Positions 35,789 through 44,933 of a stretch of 64,000 bases of DNA are shown here, in pieces. Where the stretch lies: contig NZ_JARUMJ010000001.1 of NCBI RefSeq assembly GCF_036898465.1, forward strand, positions 3,286,001 through 3,350,000, given 5' to 3'. Source of the stretch: Streptomyces sp. B21-105. GTDB lineage: Bacteria > Actinomycetota > Actinomycetes > Streptomycetales > Streptomycetaceae. The notes beneath the pieces are model-generated. The model made no database searches, had not been told where the DNA came from, and was given only the letters and a program-made list of their open reading frames with translations. Made by a program: the position numbers and the translations under genes. The stretch's first letter is position 1; the number at the start of each line of letters is the position of its first letter.

Positions 35789-36964
35789 ATGTCCGACGAC
35801 GGCCACGAGCACAACGGCGCCGGCCACGAGCACGTGCCGAGCAGGCAGCGCAGGCGCTTTCCGGGAATCTCCTCACGTGCGTACGAGCACCCCGCCGACC
35901 GTTCGGCCCTGGTGGCGCTGCGCAAGCTGAGCGGTTTCGACACGGTGTTCAAGGCGCTCAGCGGGTTGCTGCCGGAGCGCAGCCTCAGGCTGTTGTTCCT
36001 GTCCGACTCCGTGCGGGTCTCCGACCAGCAGTTCGCGCACCTCAACGACATGCTGCGGGACGCCTGTTACATCCTGGACCTGGAGAAGGTCCCGCCGATG
36101 TACGTCAACCAGGACCCGCAGCCCAACGCCATGTGCATCGGTCTCGACGAGCCGATCATCGTGGTCACCACCGGTCTGGTCGAGCTGCTCGACGAGGAGG
36201 AGATGCGCGCGGTCGTCGGTCACGAGGTGGGCCACGCCCTGTCCGGGCACGCCGTGTACCGCACGATCCTGCTGTTCCTGACGAACCTGGCGATCCGGGT
36301 CGCCTGGATCCCGCTGGGCAACCTCGCGATCATGGCGATCGTGACGGCGCTGCGCGAGTGGTTCCGCAAGTCGGAGCTGTCCGCCGACCGCGCCGGTCTC
36401 CTCGTCGGCCAGGACCTGAAGGCCTCGATGCGGGGCCTGATGAAGATCGCCGGCGGCAACCACCTGCACGAGATGAACGTGGACGCGTTCCTGAAGCAGG
36501 CCGAGGAGTACGAGGCCGGCGGCGACCTGCGCGACTCCGTGCTGAAGATCCTCAACGTGCTGCCCCGCACCCATCCCTTCACCACGGTCCGCGCGGCCGA
36601 GCTGAAGAAGTGGGCGGAGTCCCGCGACCACCAGCGGATCATGGACGGCCACTACCCGCGGCGCAGCGAGGACAAGGACACCTCGGTGACGGACTCCTTC
36701 CGGGAGTCCGCCGCCCACTACGCGACGAGCGTCAAGAGCTCCAAGGACCCGCTGATGAAGCTGGTCACCGACATAGCGGGCGGTGCGGGCGGCCTGGGCG
36801 GGCGCGTCCGGCGCGGCTTCGACGGCTTCACCGGCCCGAATCCGTCGCAGGACCGGCCGCGCAACGGCTCGGACGGAGCCGACGGAGCGGACGGGGAAGG
36901 CGGGGCGGACGGAGAGGGCGGGGCGCGGGGCCCGAAGGACACGCCGCCGCGCGGCGGGAAGTGA
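35789..36964 (+). CDS. M48-family membrane-associated zinc metalloprotease
   Basis: A 391-residue HtpX-like protease. The zinc site is HEVGH (about residue 145) with the downstream Glu in ELSADRAG (about 200). Hydrophobic stretches after the HExxH helix (TILLFLTNLAIRVAWIPLG, IMAIVTAL) associate it with the membrane. The C-terminal 60 residues are Gly/Asp-rich and repetitive (DGADGADGEGGADGEGG). GGGGGAAG upstream of the second ATG supports MSDDGHEHN as the start; an ATG four codons earlier is possible. Its targets are unknown; HtpX relatives degrade misfolded membrane proteins. Confidence 0.9.
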   Translation: MSDDGHEHNGAGHEHVPSRQRRRFPGISSRAYEHPADRSALVALRKLSGFDTVFKALSGLLPERSLRLLFLSDSVRVSDQQFAHLNDMLRDACYILDLEKVPPMYVNQDPQPNAMCIGLDEPIIVVTTGLVELLDEEEMRAVVGHEVGHALSGHAVYRTILLFLTNLAIRVAWIPLGNLAIMAIVTALREWFRKSELSADRAGLLVGQDLKASMRGLMKIAGGNHLHEMNVDAFLKQAEEYEAGGDLRDSVLKILNVLPRTHPFTTVRAAELKKWAESRDHQRIMDGHYPRRSEDKDTSVTDSFRESAAHYATSVKSSKDPLMKLVTDIAGGAGGLGGRVRRGFDGFTGPNPSQDRPRNGSDGADGADGEGGADGEGGARGPKDTPPRGGK

Positions 36965-36989
36965 ACGGCTGCGCTCCCCTGCCCCGGGC

Positions 36990-38063
36990 TCACACCCTGG
37001 GTTGCGCGCTCGTCGCCAGGGCACCGCACAGGGCCGTCGCACCACCGGTCGCGTAGGGGTCCGTGCCGGCCGGGCCGCCCGTCTTCGCGGTCTGGCCGGC
37101 GAGCAGCGGCCGCAGGTGGTTCGTGGAGTCCTCGGCGCAGGAGAGCGGCCCCGCCTGGACGTAGGACACGATCAGCTGGAGCTGGTGGGTGCGCAGGTCC
37201 TCGCGGTCGAAGCGGAACTGCAGCTCACGGCGGACGGTGAACAGTGAGGCCGGGGTGCCGGCGGCGGCGCCGGCCGGCCGCAGCGCGTACACGAGCGTGT
37301 GGTCCGCGGTGACCTCGAGGGTCTGGGAATCGGTCTCGGCGGCCTGCAAGGTGCCCTGGACCCGGACCTCACGGTCGGCCAGCTGGGCCAGCGCGGGGTC
37401 GAAGCGGACCAGCCAGCCGGTCGGCGCGTGCCGGCCGTCGGCGGCGGGGTGGCTGAAGCTCTCGTCGAACTGGTCGAGCTGGTCGGCGTCGATCAGCGCC
37501 CGCACGGGCCGCACATGCTGCCCGGTGAGCACCTCCGGATGGAGGGAGGAGTGCACGATGTACTCCTTCGCCGTGGTCAGGGCGGTCACGACCTGGCTGT
37601 CGGAGAAGTGCGAGGTACGGCGGGAGGCGGGCAGCGGCACGCCCTCGGCACCGATGCGGAACTGCGCGGCGGGGCTGTGCGCGAAGAGCGATTCGGGGGC
37701 GGTCGCCCCCGGCACGGCGCCCTGCGGGGCGAGCGGGATGACGGTCATCCGCAGCGGTTCGGCGGTGCGGCGGGCCGCCTGGGTCTGGTAGGGGTTGCGC
37801 ACGCCCATGTAGACGGCGGTGCCGAAGGCGATGGCGATCAGCAGTACCAGCAGCAGGGCCTGCCGGGACAGGCCGCCGCCGCGTCGCTGCGCGGGGCGGC
37901 GGCGGACGGCGGGAGCGTGGTCGGCCAGGCGCTCGTGCGCGGAGTACTCCTGGATGCGGGCAGCTCGGATGAACGATTCGTCGAAGACGACGGATCGGTA
38001 CTCGTCCTCACCTCCGGGAGTGCCCTCGGGTGTCCCCTCCGGTGGGTCTCCAGGCCCGGCCAT
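36990..38063 (-). CDS. Single-pass membrane protein, conserved hypothetical
   Basis: A 357-residue protein. A cytoplasmic N-terminus with the motif EYRSVVFDESFIRAA (about 22-36) is followed by one membrane helix (LLLVLLIAIAFGTAVYMGV, about 70-88) and a large extracytoplasmic domain of mixed alpha/beta composition with four Cys-poor segments and two cysteines near the C-terminus. I do not recognise a catalytic motif. The N-terminal motif recurs in the next gene upstream (SVVFDEAFVQAA), so the two proteins probably share a partner. TACCCT stands six bases before the ATG. Confidence 0.78.
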   Translation of the reverse strand: MAGPGDPPEGTPEGTPGGEDEYRSVVFDESFIRAARIQEYSAHERLADHAPAVRRRPAQRRGGGLSRQALLLVLLIAIAFGTAVYMGVRNPYQTQAARRTAEPLRMTVIPLAPQGAVPGATAPESLFAHSPAAQFRIGAEGVPLPASRRTSHFSDSQVVTALTTAKEYIVHSSLHPEVLTGQHVRPVRALIDADQLDQFDESFSHPAADGRHAPTGWLVRFDPALAQLADREVRVQGTLQAAETDSQTLEVTADHTLVYALRPAGAAAGTPASLFTVRRELQFRFDREDLRTHQLQLIVSYVQAGPLSCAEDSTNHLRPLLAGQTAKTGGPAGTDPYATGGATALCGALATSAQPRV

Positions 38064-38069
38064 ACTTTC

Positions 38070-38075
38070 AGGGTA
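38070..38075 (-). promoter_or_regulatory. -10 element TACCCT, leaderless layout
   Basis: TACCCT on the minus strand ends six bases before the ATG of the 357-residue membrane protein, the same hexamer and spacing as at the leuS leader and proA. Confidence 0.5.
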
Positions 38076-38186
38076 GGTCGCACGGACCTCGGGTAAACGC
38101 CCTGCCTCACGCCAAGTTGCGACAGAGACTCACCGGCTTCCCGTCCGCGCACGTACGAGCCGTACTGCCTTGCGTCGCACAGGCGT

Positions 38187-38765
38187 TCAGGGCGTGTGCG
38201 GGACCGCCGAGACGGGTGGCCGGGACTGGTCGGCGGGTGCGGACGGCGGTGGCACGCTCCCCTGCTCGAGTCCGGTCGTGGCGGGTGGTGACGGCATCTG
38301 TTCACGGCTGCCCGAGGAGGTGCCCCGGTAGACCGCGGCGAAGGCCAGCGCGACCATGCCGACGCCCATGACGAGGGCGAGCATCCAGGCCACAGGGCGA
38401 TGCCAGCGGACCTGTCTGCCGTAGGGCCCGTGGGTGCCGTAGCGGCGCTCCCACGCTTCGGCGAGGTCGGCGTCGTCCGGGTCGTCGAGCTCCGGATCAT
38501 GGCCGAAATCGTCCGCGCCGTAGATGTCCTCGTAGCGGTCGCCTCTGGCGCGGGCTCTGCGGGCCTCGGCCTCCGAGGCCTCGGCTCTCGCCTCGGCGGC
38601 GGCGAGGAGGCGTTCGACGGCGGTCGGCTCGTGCACCGCTGCCGCCTGTACGAAGGCCTCGTCGAAGACCACGGAGGCGAACTCTTCGTCCGACACCCCG
38701 CGGTCGTGTTCGTCGTCGGGCTCCCAGCCGTCAGGGAACGGCGTACCCCCCACGTCCTCCGGCAC
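38187..38765 (-). CDS. Single-pass membrane protein sharing the VVFDE motif
   Basis: A 192-residue protein: acidic N-terminus with DEEFASVVFDEAFVQAA (about 26-42), a charged helical stretch with AEARAEASEAEARRARARG, one membrane helix (VAWMLALVMGVGMVALAFAAV, about 124-144) and a Pro/Ser-rich outside tail. The motif before the helix is shared with the downstream 357-residue protein. GTG start with TACTCT six bases upstream. Function unknown. Confidence 0.76.
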   Translation of the reverse strand: MPEDVGGTPFPDGWEPDDEHDRGVSDEEFASVVFDEAFVQAAAVHEPTAVERLLAAAEARAEASEAEARRARARGDRYEDIYGADDFGHDPELDDPDDADLAEAWERRYGTHGPYGRQVRWHRPVAWMLALVMGVGMVALAFAAVYRGTSSGSREQMPSPPATTGLEQGSVPPPSAPADQSRPPVSAVPHTP

Positions 38766-38771
38766 GGGTCC

Positions 38772-38777
38772 AGAGTA
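38772..38777 (-). promoter_or_regulatory. -10 element TACTCT, leaderless layout
   Basis: TACTCT on the minus strand ends six bases before the GTG of the 192-residue membrane protein, with no Shine-Dalgarno sequence between. Confidence 0.5.
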
Positions 38778-38896
38778 GACCTGGGGGGTCGGTTTGGGCA
38801 GACGGCGGGAAAATTCATGGGCCGTATGAGACGCCCCTCACGGCTTTCGTCGCGCAGGGGCGCACTGGCCCGTTCGGGGCGTTCCCGCCGCCCGGA

Positions 38897-40183
38897 TCAG
38901 CGCCGTACGTGTCCGTCGCCCGTGACGATGTACTTCGTGCTGGTCAGCTCCGGCAGCCCCATGGGACCGCGGGCGTGCAGCTTCTGCGTGGAGATGCCGA
39001 TCTCCGCGCCGAAGCCGAACTGGCCCCCGTCGGTGAAGCGGGTGGAGGCGTTGACGGCCACCGTGGTGGAGTCGACCAGTTGGGTGAAACGGCGGGCAGC
39101 CTGCTGCGACGTGGTGACGATGGCCTCGGTGTGGCCGGAGGTCCACAACCGGATGTGCTCGACGGCCCGGTCCAGCGAGTCGACCACGGCGGCGGCGATG
39201 TCGTAGGAGAGGTACTCGGTCTCCCAGTCCTCCGGGGTCGCCTCGACGACGGTCGCCTTGGAGTCCTCGGCGTACGCCAGCACCCGCTCGTCGGCGTGCA
39301 CGGTCACGCCCGCCTCCGCGAGGGCGTCGAGGGCGCGGGGCAGGAACGCGGGGGCGATGTCCTGGTGGACGAGAAGCGTCTCGGCGGCGTTGCAGACGCT
39401 GACCCGGTGGGCCTTGGAGTTGATCAGGATGTCGATCGCCATGTCGAGGTCGGCGTGGGCGTCGACGTAGACGTGGCAGTTGCCGGTGCCGGTCTCGATG
39501 ACCGGGACGGTGGACTCCGTGACCACGGTCCGGATGAGCGAGGCACCGCCGCGCGGGATGAGGACGTCGACCAGTCCGCGGGCGCGCATCAGCTCGCGCA
39601 CGCTGTCGCGGCCCTCCCCGGGCACCAGCTGCACGGCGTCGGCGGGCAGCCCGGCTCCGCCCACGGCGTCGCGGATCACCCGGACGAGGGCGCTGTTCGA
39701 CTCGTAGGCGGAGGAGGAGCCACGCAGCAGGACCGCGTTGCCCGACTTCAGGCAGAGCGCCGCGGCGTCCACGGTGACGTTCGGACGGGCCTCGTAGACG
39801 ATGCCGACGACGCCGAGCGGAACGCGCACCTGGCGCAGGTCGATGCCGTTGGGCAGGGTGGAGCCGCGGACGACCTCGCCGACCGGGTCGGGCAGCGCGA
39901 CGACGTCGCGCACGTCGGAGGCGATGGCCCGGACCCGCTCCGGGGTGAGGGTCAGCCGGTCGACGATCGCTTCGCTGGTGCCGGCCTCGCGGGCCCTGGC
40001 GATGTCCTCGGCGTTGGCCTCGACGATCTCACTCGTACGGACCTCCAGCGCGTCCGCGATGGCGAGCAGCGCGTCGTCCTTGGCGGCCCGGGGCAGCGGC
40101 GCGAGGTCGGCGGCGGCCGCCTTGGCGCGGTAGGCGGCCCGGGTGACCGGGGACATGGAGTCGTATGGCGAAAGCGTGGTCAT
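38897..40183 (-). CDS. proA: Glutamate-5-semialdehyde dehydrogenase
   Basis: A 428-residue NADPH-dependent enzyme that reduces glutamyl-5-phosphate to glutamate semialdehyde, second step of proline synthesis. [32 protein letters not shown] and the catalytic-Cys segment [20 protein letters not shown] (active-site Cys in VCNA) are present, and the end segment [20 protein letters not shown] is conserved. TACCCT stands six bases before the ATG with no ribosome-binding site, so the message is probably leaderless. proB lies 0.8 kb upstream on the same strand, separated by one small gene. Confidence 0.97.
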   Translation of the reverse strand: MTTLSPYDSMSPVTRAAYRAKAAAADLAPLPRAAKDDALLAIADALEVRTSEIVEANAEDIARAREAGTSEAIVDRLTLTPERVRAIASDVRDVVALPDPVGEVVRGSTLPNGIDLRQVRVPLGVVGIVYEARPNVTVDAAALCLKSGNAVLLRGSSSAYESNSALVRVIRDAVGGAGLPADAVQLVPGEGRDSVRELMRARGLVDVLIPRGGASLIRTVVTESTVPVIETGTGNCHVYVDAHADLDMAIDILINSKAHRVSVCNAAETLLVHQDIAPAFLPRALDALAEAGVTVHADERVLAYAEDSKATVVEATPEDWETEYLSYDIAAAVVDSLDRAVEHIRLWTSGHTEAIVTTSQQAARRFTQLVDSTTVAVNASTRFTDGGQFGFGAEIGISTQKLHARGPMGLPELTSTKYIVTGDGHVRR

Positions 40184-40189
40184 AGGGGA

Positions 40190-40195
40190 AGGGTA
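40190..40195 (-). promoter_or_regulatory. -10 element TACCCT for proA
   Basis: TACCCT-N6-ATG on the minus strand, identical in hexamer and spacing to the elements at 24426 and 38070. Confidence 0.5.
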
Positions 40196-40251
40196 GTGCG
40201 CCGCACCGGCCCGTTCACCGCTCGTTCCACACCCCGAGACTTCCCGGCCAA

Positions 40252-40310
40252 GGACGCCTCGGGCAGGGACGCCTCGGGCAGGGACGCCTCGGGCAGGGAC
40301 GCCTCGGGCG
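40252..40310. repeat. Four 15-base tandem repeats
   Basis: GGACGCCTCGGGCAG is repeated three times exactly, with a fourth partial copy (13 of 15 bases). It lies between proA and the small gene upstream, outside both. Confidence 0.9.
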
Positions 40311-40325
40311 CGGCAGCGGGAGTCG

Positions 40326-40835
40326 TCAGTAGGGGTGGACCCCTACGGGCGTCGCCGGGGCCGGACCGTAGCCCTCGGAGATGCGCTGGTGGTAGGTCTG
40401 GCGGTCGATGACCTCCAGGCCGACGATCTCCCAGGGCGGCAGGCCGGCCGTCTGGCGGTGCTCGCCCCACAGACGCAGGGCGACGGCCGCCGCGTCATGC
40501 AGGTCGCGGGCCTCCTCCCAGTACCGGATCTCGGCGTGATCACCCGCGTATCTACTGGTCAGGAGGAAGGGATGGTCGTGGGCGAGCTGTTCCAGAGCCC
40601 GCCGGACCTCCTGCACCGGGGCCTCCTCGCCGGAGACGCTGAGGGTGACGTGCCACAGTCGCGCGACCTCCACGGGCTGTCCGCCCTTCGGCTCGGCGAC
40701 CTCCTGCGCCCGGTAGCGCTCACCGGCGGCCACGCTGGTCAGGGCGCGCTCCTCACCGGGCGGGCGCGGCGCGGCCGAACCGGCCCCGCCGGTACTCCCA
40801 CGAGCCGCTGCCACCCCAGGGCGCACTCGTCTCAC
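40326..40835 (-). CDS. Conserved hypothetical protein between proB and proA
   Basis: A 169-residue soluble protein. The first 50 residues are low-complexity and basic; the remaining 120 are globular with [40 protein letters not shown] and [20 protein letters not shown], a pattern conserved in Streptomyces. No motif assigns a function. GTG start with AAAGGAGG seven bases upstream is decisive. It sits between proB and proA but the spacing (about 150 bases each side) and the proA promoter argue against a tight pro operon. Confidence 0.75.
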   Translation of the reverse strand: MRRVRPGVAAARGSTGGAGSAAPRPPGEERALTSVAAGERYRAQEVAEPKGGQPVEVARLWHVTLSVSGEEAPVQEVRRALEQLAHDHPFLLTSRYAGDHAEIRYWEEARDLHDAAAVALRLWGEHRQTAGLPPWEIVGLEVIDRQTYHQRISEGYGPAPATPVGVHPY

Positions 40836-40988
40836 GACGGCCTCCTTTACGCAGCGCTCGTGCGGGTGTCCCGCGTTTCACCGCAGTCGCCCGCGGCCGT
40901 GTCCTTGAGTCAAAGTTGAGCAGGCCGCACGCCTTCGCGGGGCGGTTTCACGGAACGTCCCCCACCGGTACGGATCGTTCGAGCGTGT

Positions 40989-42116
40989 TTACGGGTGGAG
41001 GATCACCAGGTCGTCCCGGTGGACGACCTCACGCTCGTACTCCGCGCCCAGTTCGCGTGCCAGGTCCCGGGTCGACCGCCCGATCAGCTGGGGGATCTCC
41101 TTGGCGTCGAAGTTGACGAGACCACGGGCCACCGCGCGCCCCCGGGCGTCCCGCAGCTCCACGGGGTCGCCCGCGCTGAACTCGCCCTCGACGGACGCGA
41201 TCCCGGCCGGCAGCAGCGATGTGCGCCGCTCGACGACCGCGCGCACCGCGCCGTCGTCCAGAGTCAGGGAGCCCTGCGGGGTGGAGGCGTGCTGGAGCCA
41301 CAGCAGCCGGTCTGCGGAGCGCTTGCCGGTCGGCCGGAAGTAGGTGCCGGTGTCCCCGCCGGTCAGGGCGTCCGCCGCGTGGACGGCGCTGGTGAGCACC
41401 ACGGGGATGCCGGCGGCGGCCGCGATCCGGGCGGCCTCGACCTTGGTGACCATGCCGCCGGTGCCGACGCCCGCCTTGCCGGCGCTGCCGATCTCGACGT
41501 GCGCGAGGTCCTCGGGCCCGCGCACCTCGGCGATCCGCGCGGTGCCCGGCGTGCTGGGGTTCCCGTCGTAGACCCCGTCGACGTCCGACAGCAGGACCAG
41601 CAGGTCGGCGTGGACGAGGTGGGCGACGAGGGCGGCGAGCCGGTCGTTGTCGCCGAAGCGGATCTCGTCGGTGGCGACGGTGTCGTTCTCGTTGACGATC
41701 GGGAAGGCGCCCATCGCGAGCAGCTTGTCGAGGGTGCGGGAGGCGTTGCGGTGGTGGGCGCGGCGGCTCATGTCGTCGCTGGTCAGCAGCACTTGCCCGA
41801 CTCGGACGGCGTAGCGGGCGAACGAGGCGGTGTAGCGGGCGACGAGCAGCCCCTGGCCGACGCTGGCAGCGGCCTGCTGCCGGGCGAGGTCCTTGGGGCG
41901 GCGGCGCAGCCCCAGCGGGGCGAGCCCGGCCGCGATGGCCCCGGAGGAGACGAGGACGATCTCCTTCTCTCCCCCGCTGCGGCTCTTGGCGAGGACGTCG
42001 ACGAGCGCGTCGACCCGGTCGGCGTCGAGGCCGCCCGAGGCGGTGGTCAGCGACGAGGAGCCGACCTTGACGACGATCCTGCGGGCTTCCACCACGCGCT
42101 TTCTTGCCACTGTCAC
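40989..42116 (-). CDS. proB: Glutamate 5-kinase
   Basis: A 375-residue enzyme that phosphorylates glutamate, the feedback-controlled first step of proline synthesis. RIVVKVGSSSLT, IVLVSSGAIAAG, FPIVNENDTVA, RFGDNDRLAALVA and GVGTGGMVTKVEAA form the amino-acid-kinase active site. A C-terminal PUA domain (SVEGEFSAGDPVELRDARG) is present, as in full-length ProB. The start is the GTG giving TVARKRVV; a second GTG two codons later is possible, and longer open sequence upstream is not ProB-like. Confidence 0.96.
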   Translation of the reverse strand: MTVARKRVVEARRIVVKVGSSSLTTASGGLDADRVDALVDVLAKSRSGGEKEIVLVSSGAIAAGLAPLGLRRRPKDLARQQAAASVGQGLLVARYTASFARYAVRVGQVLLTSDDMSRRAHHRNASRTLDKLLAMGAFPIVNENDTVATDEIRFGDNDRLAALVAHLVHADLLVLLSDVDGVYDGNPSTPGTARIAEVRGPEDLAHVEIGSAGKAGVGTGGMVTKVEAARIAAAAGIPVVLTSAVHAADALTGGDTGTYFRPTGKRSADRLLWLQHASTPQGSLTLDDGAVRAVVERRTSLLPAGIASVEGEFSAGDPVELRDARGRAVARGLVNFDAKEIPQLIGRSTRDLARELGAEYEREVVHRDDLVILHP

Positions 42117-42277
42117 CTGGTCGTCCTCACTTGGCTGTCCTGCACGCCGCGTGCTCCCCCGCGACGGCGCTGCCTCGCAATCTACGCGAGCGCGGGGCGG
42201 TGCCGCCCTCCGGTTTCGCCGGTCGGACAGGCCCGCCGGAGGAAGCGACAGGCTTGCTGCGGGAACAGGGAAGACAA

Positions 42278-42310
42278 GGTGGTCGGGCCGAAGACGGCGG
42301 CCCGACCACC
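42278..42310 (-). terminator. rmlAC terminator
   Basis: A perfect 13-base-pair stem GGTGGTCGGGCCG/CGGCCCGACCACC with a seven-base loop begins 35 bases past the rmlC stop. It separates the glycopolymer locus from proB. Confidence 0.85.
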
Positions 42311-42344
42311 CCTCCAGGGACGGCCGGGCCACTGCCGGAAGGGT

Positions 42345-42950
42345 TCAGCCCCGGTTCGCCAGCGAGGCGCGGAAGGCCACGCACTCTTCGTACACCGGCA
42401 GGAGGCCCGCCTCGCGGGCCTCCGCCAGCGTCGGGCCCTGGGCGTCCTTGGCGGACAGTTCGGGTTGGCCCGCGACCGGCCACTCGACGCCGATCGCAGG
42501 GTCGAGGGGATGGACGGTCCGCTCGCGCTCGGGCGCGTACCCCTCGGAGCAGAGGTAGGTGACAGTCGCGTCGTCGGTCAGCGCGCAGAAGCCGTGGCCG
42601 AGGCCCTCGGAGAGGTATACGGCCTGGCGTTCCTGGTCGTCGAGGCGCACCGCCTCCCAGCGGCCGAAGGTCGGCGAGCCGACCCGGACGTCCACGATCA
42701 CGTCGAGGACGGCGCCGCGGACGCAGGTGACGTACTTCGCCTGGCCGGGCGGCACGTCGGCGAAGTGGATGCCGCGCACGACACCCGAAGCGGAGACCGA
42801 GAGGTTGCCCTGCTTCAGGTCGAGCGGGTGGCCGACGGCCTCGGCCATGAGCTCGGCCTTGTACCACTCCAGGAAGAGGCCGCGGGCGTCCCCGTACTGC
42901 TGGGGGACGAACTCCCAGGCGCCCTCGATGCCAAGGGGGTTCACCTTCAT
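42345..42950 (-). CDS. rmlC: dTDP-4-dehydrorhamnose 3,5-epimerase
   Basis: A 201-residue cupin-fold epimerase, third enzyme of dTDP-L-rhamnose synthesis. The active-site pair His (GVVRGIHFADVPPGQAKYV) and Asp (VLDVIVDVRVGSPTFG), and the YLSEGLGHGFCAL segment, are typical. It follows rmlA by 20 bases on the same strand, so the two are co-transcribed. No good ribosome-binding site is seen before the ATG. Confidence 0.96.
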   Translation of the reverse strand: MKVNPLGIEGAWEFVPQQYGDARGLFLEWYKAELMAEAVGHPLDLKQGNLSVSASGVVRGIHFADVPPGQAKYVTCVRGAVLDVIVDVRVGSPTFGRWEAVRLDDQERQAVYLSEGLGHGFCALTDDATVTYLCSEGYAPERERTVHPLDPAIGVEWPVAGQPELSAKDAQGPTLAEAREAGLLPVYEECVAFRASLANRG

Positions 42951-42970
42951 GGAACCGTTTCCGTTCTCTC

Positions 42971-43840
42971 TCAGGCCTCGTACGCGAGCAGGTCGAGCAG
43001 GTAGTCGCCGTACCCGCTCTTGGTCAGCGGCTCGGCCAGCGTGCGCAGCTGGGCGTCGTCGATGAACCCGGCACGCCAGGCGGCCTCTTCGACGCAGCCG
43101 ATCTTCATGCCCTGTCGCTCCTCGACCACCCGCACGTACTCGGACGCCTGGACGAGTGACTGGAAGGTGCCGGTGTCGAGCCAGACGGTGCCACGGTCGA
43201 GGACCGAGACCTGCAGTTCGCCGCGGTCGAGGTAGTACTTGTTGACGTCGGTGATCTCCAGCTCGCCGCGGGCGCTCGGCTTGAGGCCCTTGGCGATCTC
43301 GACGACCCGGCCGTCGTAGAAGTACAGGCCCGGTACGGCGTAGCGGGACTTGGGGTTCTTCGGCTTCTCCTCGATCGAGCGGGCGCGGCCCTGCTCGTCG
43401 AAGTCGACGACACCGTACGCGGTCGGGTCGGAGACGGCATGGGCGAAGACCACGCCGCCTTGGGGGTCGCTGTACCGGGCGAGCTGCCGGCCGAGGCCGG
43501 CGCCGTGGAAGATGTTGTCGCCGAGGATAAGCGCGACGGGTTCGTCGCCGATGAATTCCTCGCCGATGACGAATGCCTCGGCGATTCCGTTGGGGTGGTC
43601 CTGCGTGGCGAACTGGATGTTCAGTCCGATGTCGGATCCGTCACCCAGAAGCCGCTCGAACTGGGGACGCTCGGCGGGGCCGGTGATGATCAGGATGTCC
43701 CGCAGTCCGGCCCTCACAAGGGTGGTCAGCGGATAATAGATCATCGGCTTGTCGAAGACCGGCATCAGTTGCTTCGACACCGCACGGGTGATCGGCCACA
43801 GTCGGGAACCGGTACCACCGGCGAGCAGAATTCCACGCAT
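42971..43840 (-). CDS. rmlA: Glucose-1-phosphate thymidylyltransferase
   Basis: A 289-residue enzyme making dTDP-glucose, the first step of dTDP-L-rhamnose synthesis. [16 protein letters not shown] (G-rich nucleotide loop), [34 protein letters not shown] and TVWLDTGT are diagnostic. The ATG giving MRGILLAGG is the family start; TAGGCT lies eight bases upstream. It is divergent from rmlB across 103 bases. Confidence 0.97.
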   Translation of the reverse strand: MRGILLAGGTGSRLWPITRAVSKQLMPVFDKPMIYYPLTTLVRAGLRDILIITGPAERPQFERLLGDGSDIGLNIQFATQDHPNGIAEAFVIGEEFIGDEPVALILGDNIFHGAGLGRQLARYSDPQGGVVFAHAVSDPTAYGVVDFDEQGRARSIEEKPKNPKSRYAVPGLYFYDGRVVEIAKGLKPSARGELEITDVNKYYLDRGELQVSVLDRGTVWLDTGTFQSLVQASEYVRVVEERQGMKIGCVEEAAWRAGFIDDAQLRTLAEPLTKSGYGDYLLDLLAYEA

Positions 43841-43848
43841 GGGCCCGC

Positions 43849-43854
43849 AGCCTA
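43849..43854 (-). promoter_or_regulatory. -10 element TAGGCT for rmlA
   Basis: TAGGCT on the minus strand lies eight bases before the rmlA ATG; no ribosome-binding site separates them. Confidence 0.4.
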
Positions 43855-43927
43855 CGGCAGGGCACGGACCGCTCACGCCACCCCCCGGCGAAACGGCCCG
43901 CTGAACAGCGGGCGACACGACGCACTA

Positions 43928-43933
43928 TAGAAT
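43928..43933 (+). promoter_or_regulatory. -10 element TAGAAT for rmlB
   Basis: TAGAAT, an excellent Streptomyces -10, ends ten bases before the rmlB ATG. Transcription would start only a few bases before the start codon. Confidence 0.5.
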
Positions 43934-43943
43934 GTGGGTTCCT

Positions 43944-44933
43944 ATGAAGATTCTTGTCACCGGCGGTGCCGGGTTCATCGGTTCACAGTTCGTGCGGGCA
44001 CTGCTTCTCGGCGAGCTGCCCTCGGGCGAGGGGGCCCAGGTCACGGTTTTGGACAACCTGACCTACTCCGGCAACGAGGGGAACCTCGCCCCGGTCGCCG
44101 ACAAGGCCGGTTACACGTTCGCCCACGGCGACATCCGCGACGTCGCGACGGTCGACGACGTGATGCGCGGCCAGGACGCGGTGGTGCACTTCGCCGCCGA
44201 ATCCCACGTGGACCGCTCGATCGCGGACTCCTCGCCCTTCGTGACCACGAACGTGCTCGGCACCCAGGTGCTGCTCGACGCGGCGAAGCGCCACGGCGTG
44301 GGCCGGTTCGTGCACGTGTCCACCGACGAGGTGTACGGCTCGATCACCGAAGGCACGTGGACCGAGGACTGGCCGCTGGCGCCCAACTCGCCGTACTCGG
44401 CCTCGAAGGCCGGCTCGGACCTGCTGGCGCTGTCGTACCACCGCACACACGGCATGGACGTCGTGGTCACACGGTGCTCCAACAACTACGGGCAGTACCA
44501 CTTCCCCGAGAAGATGATCCCGCTGTTCACCACGAACCTGCTGGACGGCAAGAAGGTGCCCCTGTACGGCGAGGGCCTCAACGTGCGCGACTGGCTGCAC
44601 GTCTCCGACCACTGCCGGGGCATCGAGATGGTGCTGCGCGGCGGCCGGGCCGGTGAGGTCTATCACATCGGCGGCGGCACCGAGGTCACCAACAAGGAAC
44701 TCACCGGCATGCTCCTCGCGGCGTGCGGGGCGGGCTGGGACATGGTCGAGCACGTTGCCGACCGCAAGGGGCACGACCTCCGCTACTCCCTGTCGATCGC
44801 CAAGATCCAGAAGGAGCTCGGCTACGCGCCGCTCGTCACTTTCGAGCAGGGCCTGGCCGACACCGTCCAGTGGTACCGCGACAACCGCGCCTGGTGGGAG
44901 CCGCTCAAGGCGAAGGCGGCGCTTCCGGAATGA
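43944..44933 (+). CDS. rmlB: dTDP-glucose 4,6-dehydratase
   Basis: A 329-residue short-chain-dehydrogenase-fold enzyme, second step of dTDP-L-rhamnose synthesis. The NAD loop is TGGAGFIGS near the N-terminus; HVSTDEVYG and YSASKAGSD supply the catalytic Thr-Asp-Glu and Tyr-xxx-Lys. The ATG giving MKILVTGG is the family start; one four codons earlier overlaps the -10 element. The next gene starts within its stop codon (ATGA). Confidence 0.97.
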   Translation: MKILVTGGAGFIGSQFVRALLLGELPSGEGAQVTVLDNLTYSGNEGNLAPVADKAGYTFAHGDIRDVATVDDVMRGQDAVVHFAAESHVDRSIADSSPFVTTNVLGTQVLLDAAKRHGVGRFVHVSTDEVYGSITEGTWTEDWPLAPNSPYSASKAGSDLLALSYHRTHGMDVVVTRCSNNYGQYHFPEKMIPLFTTNLLDGKKVPLYGEGLNVRDWLHVSDHCRGIEMVLRGGRAGEVYHIGGGTEVTNKELTGMLLAACGAGWDMVEHVADRKGHDLRYSLSIAKIQKELGYAPLVTFEQGLADTVQWYRDNRAWWEPLKAKAALPE

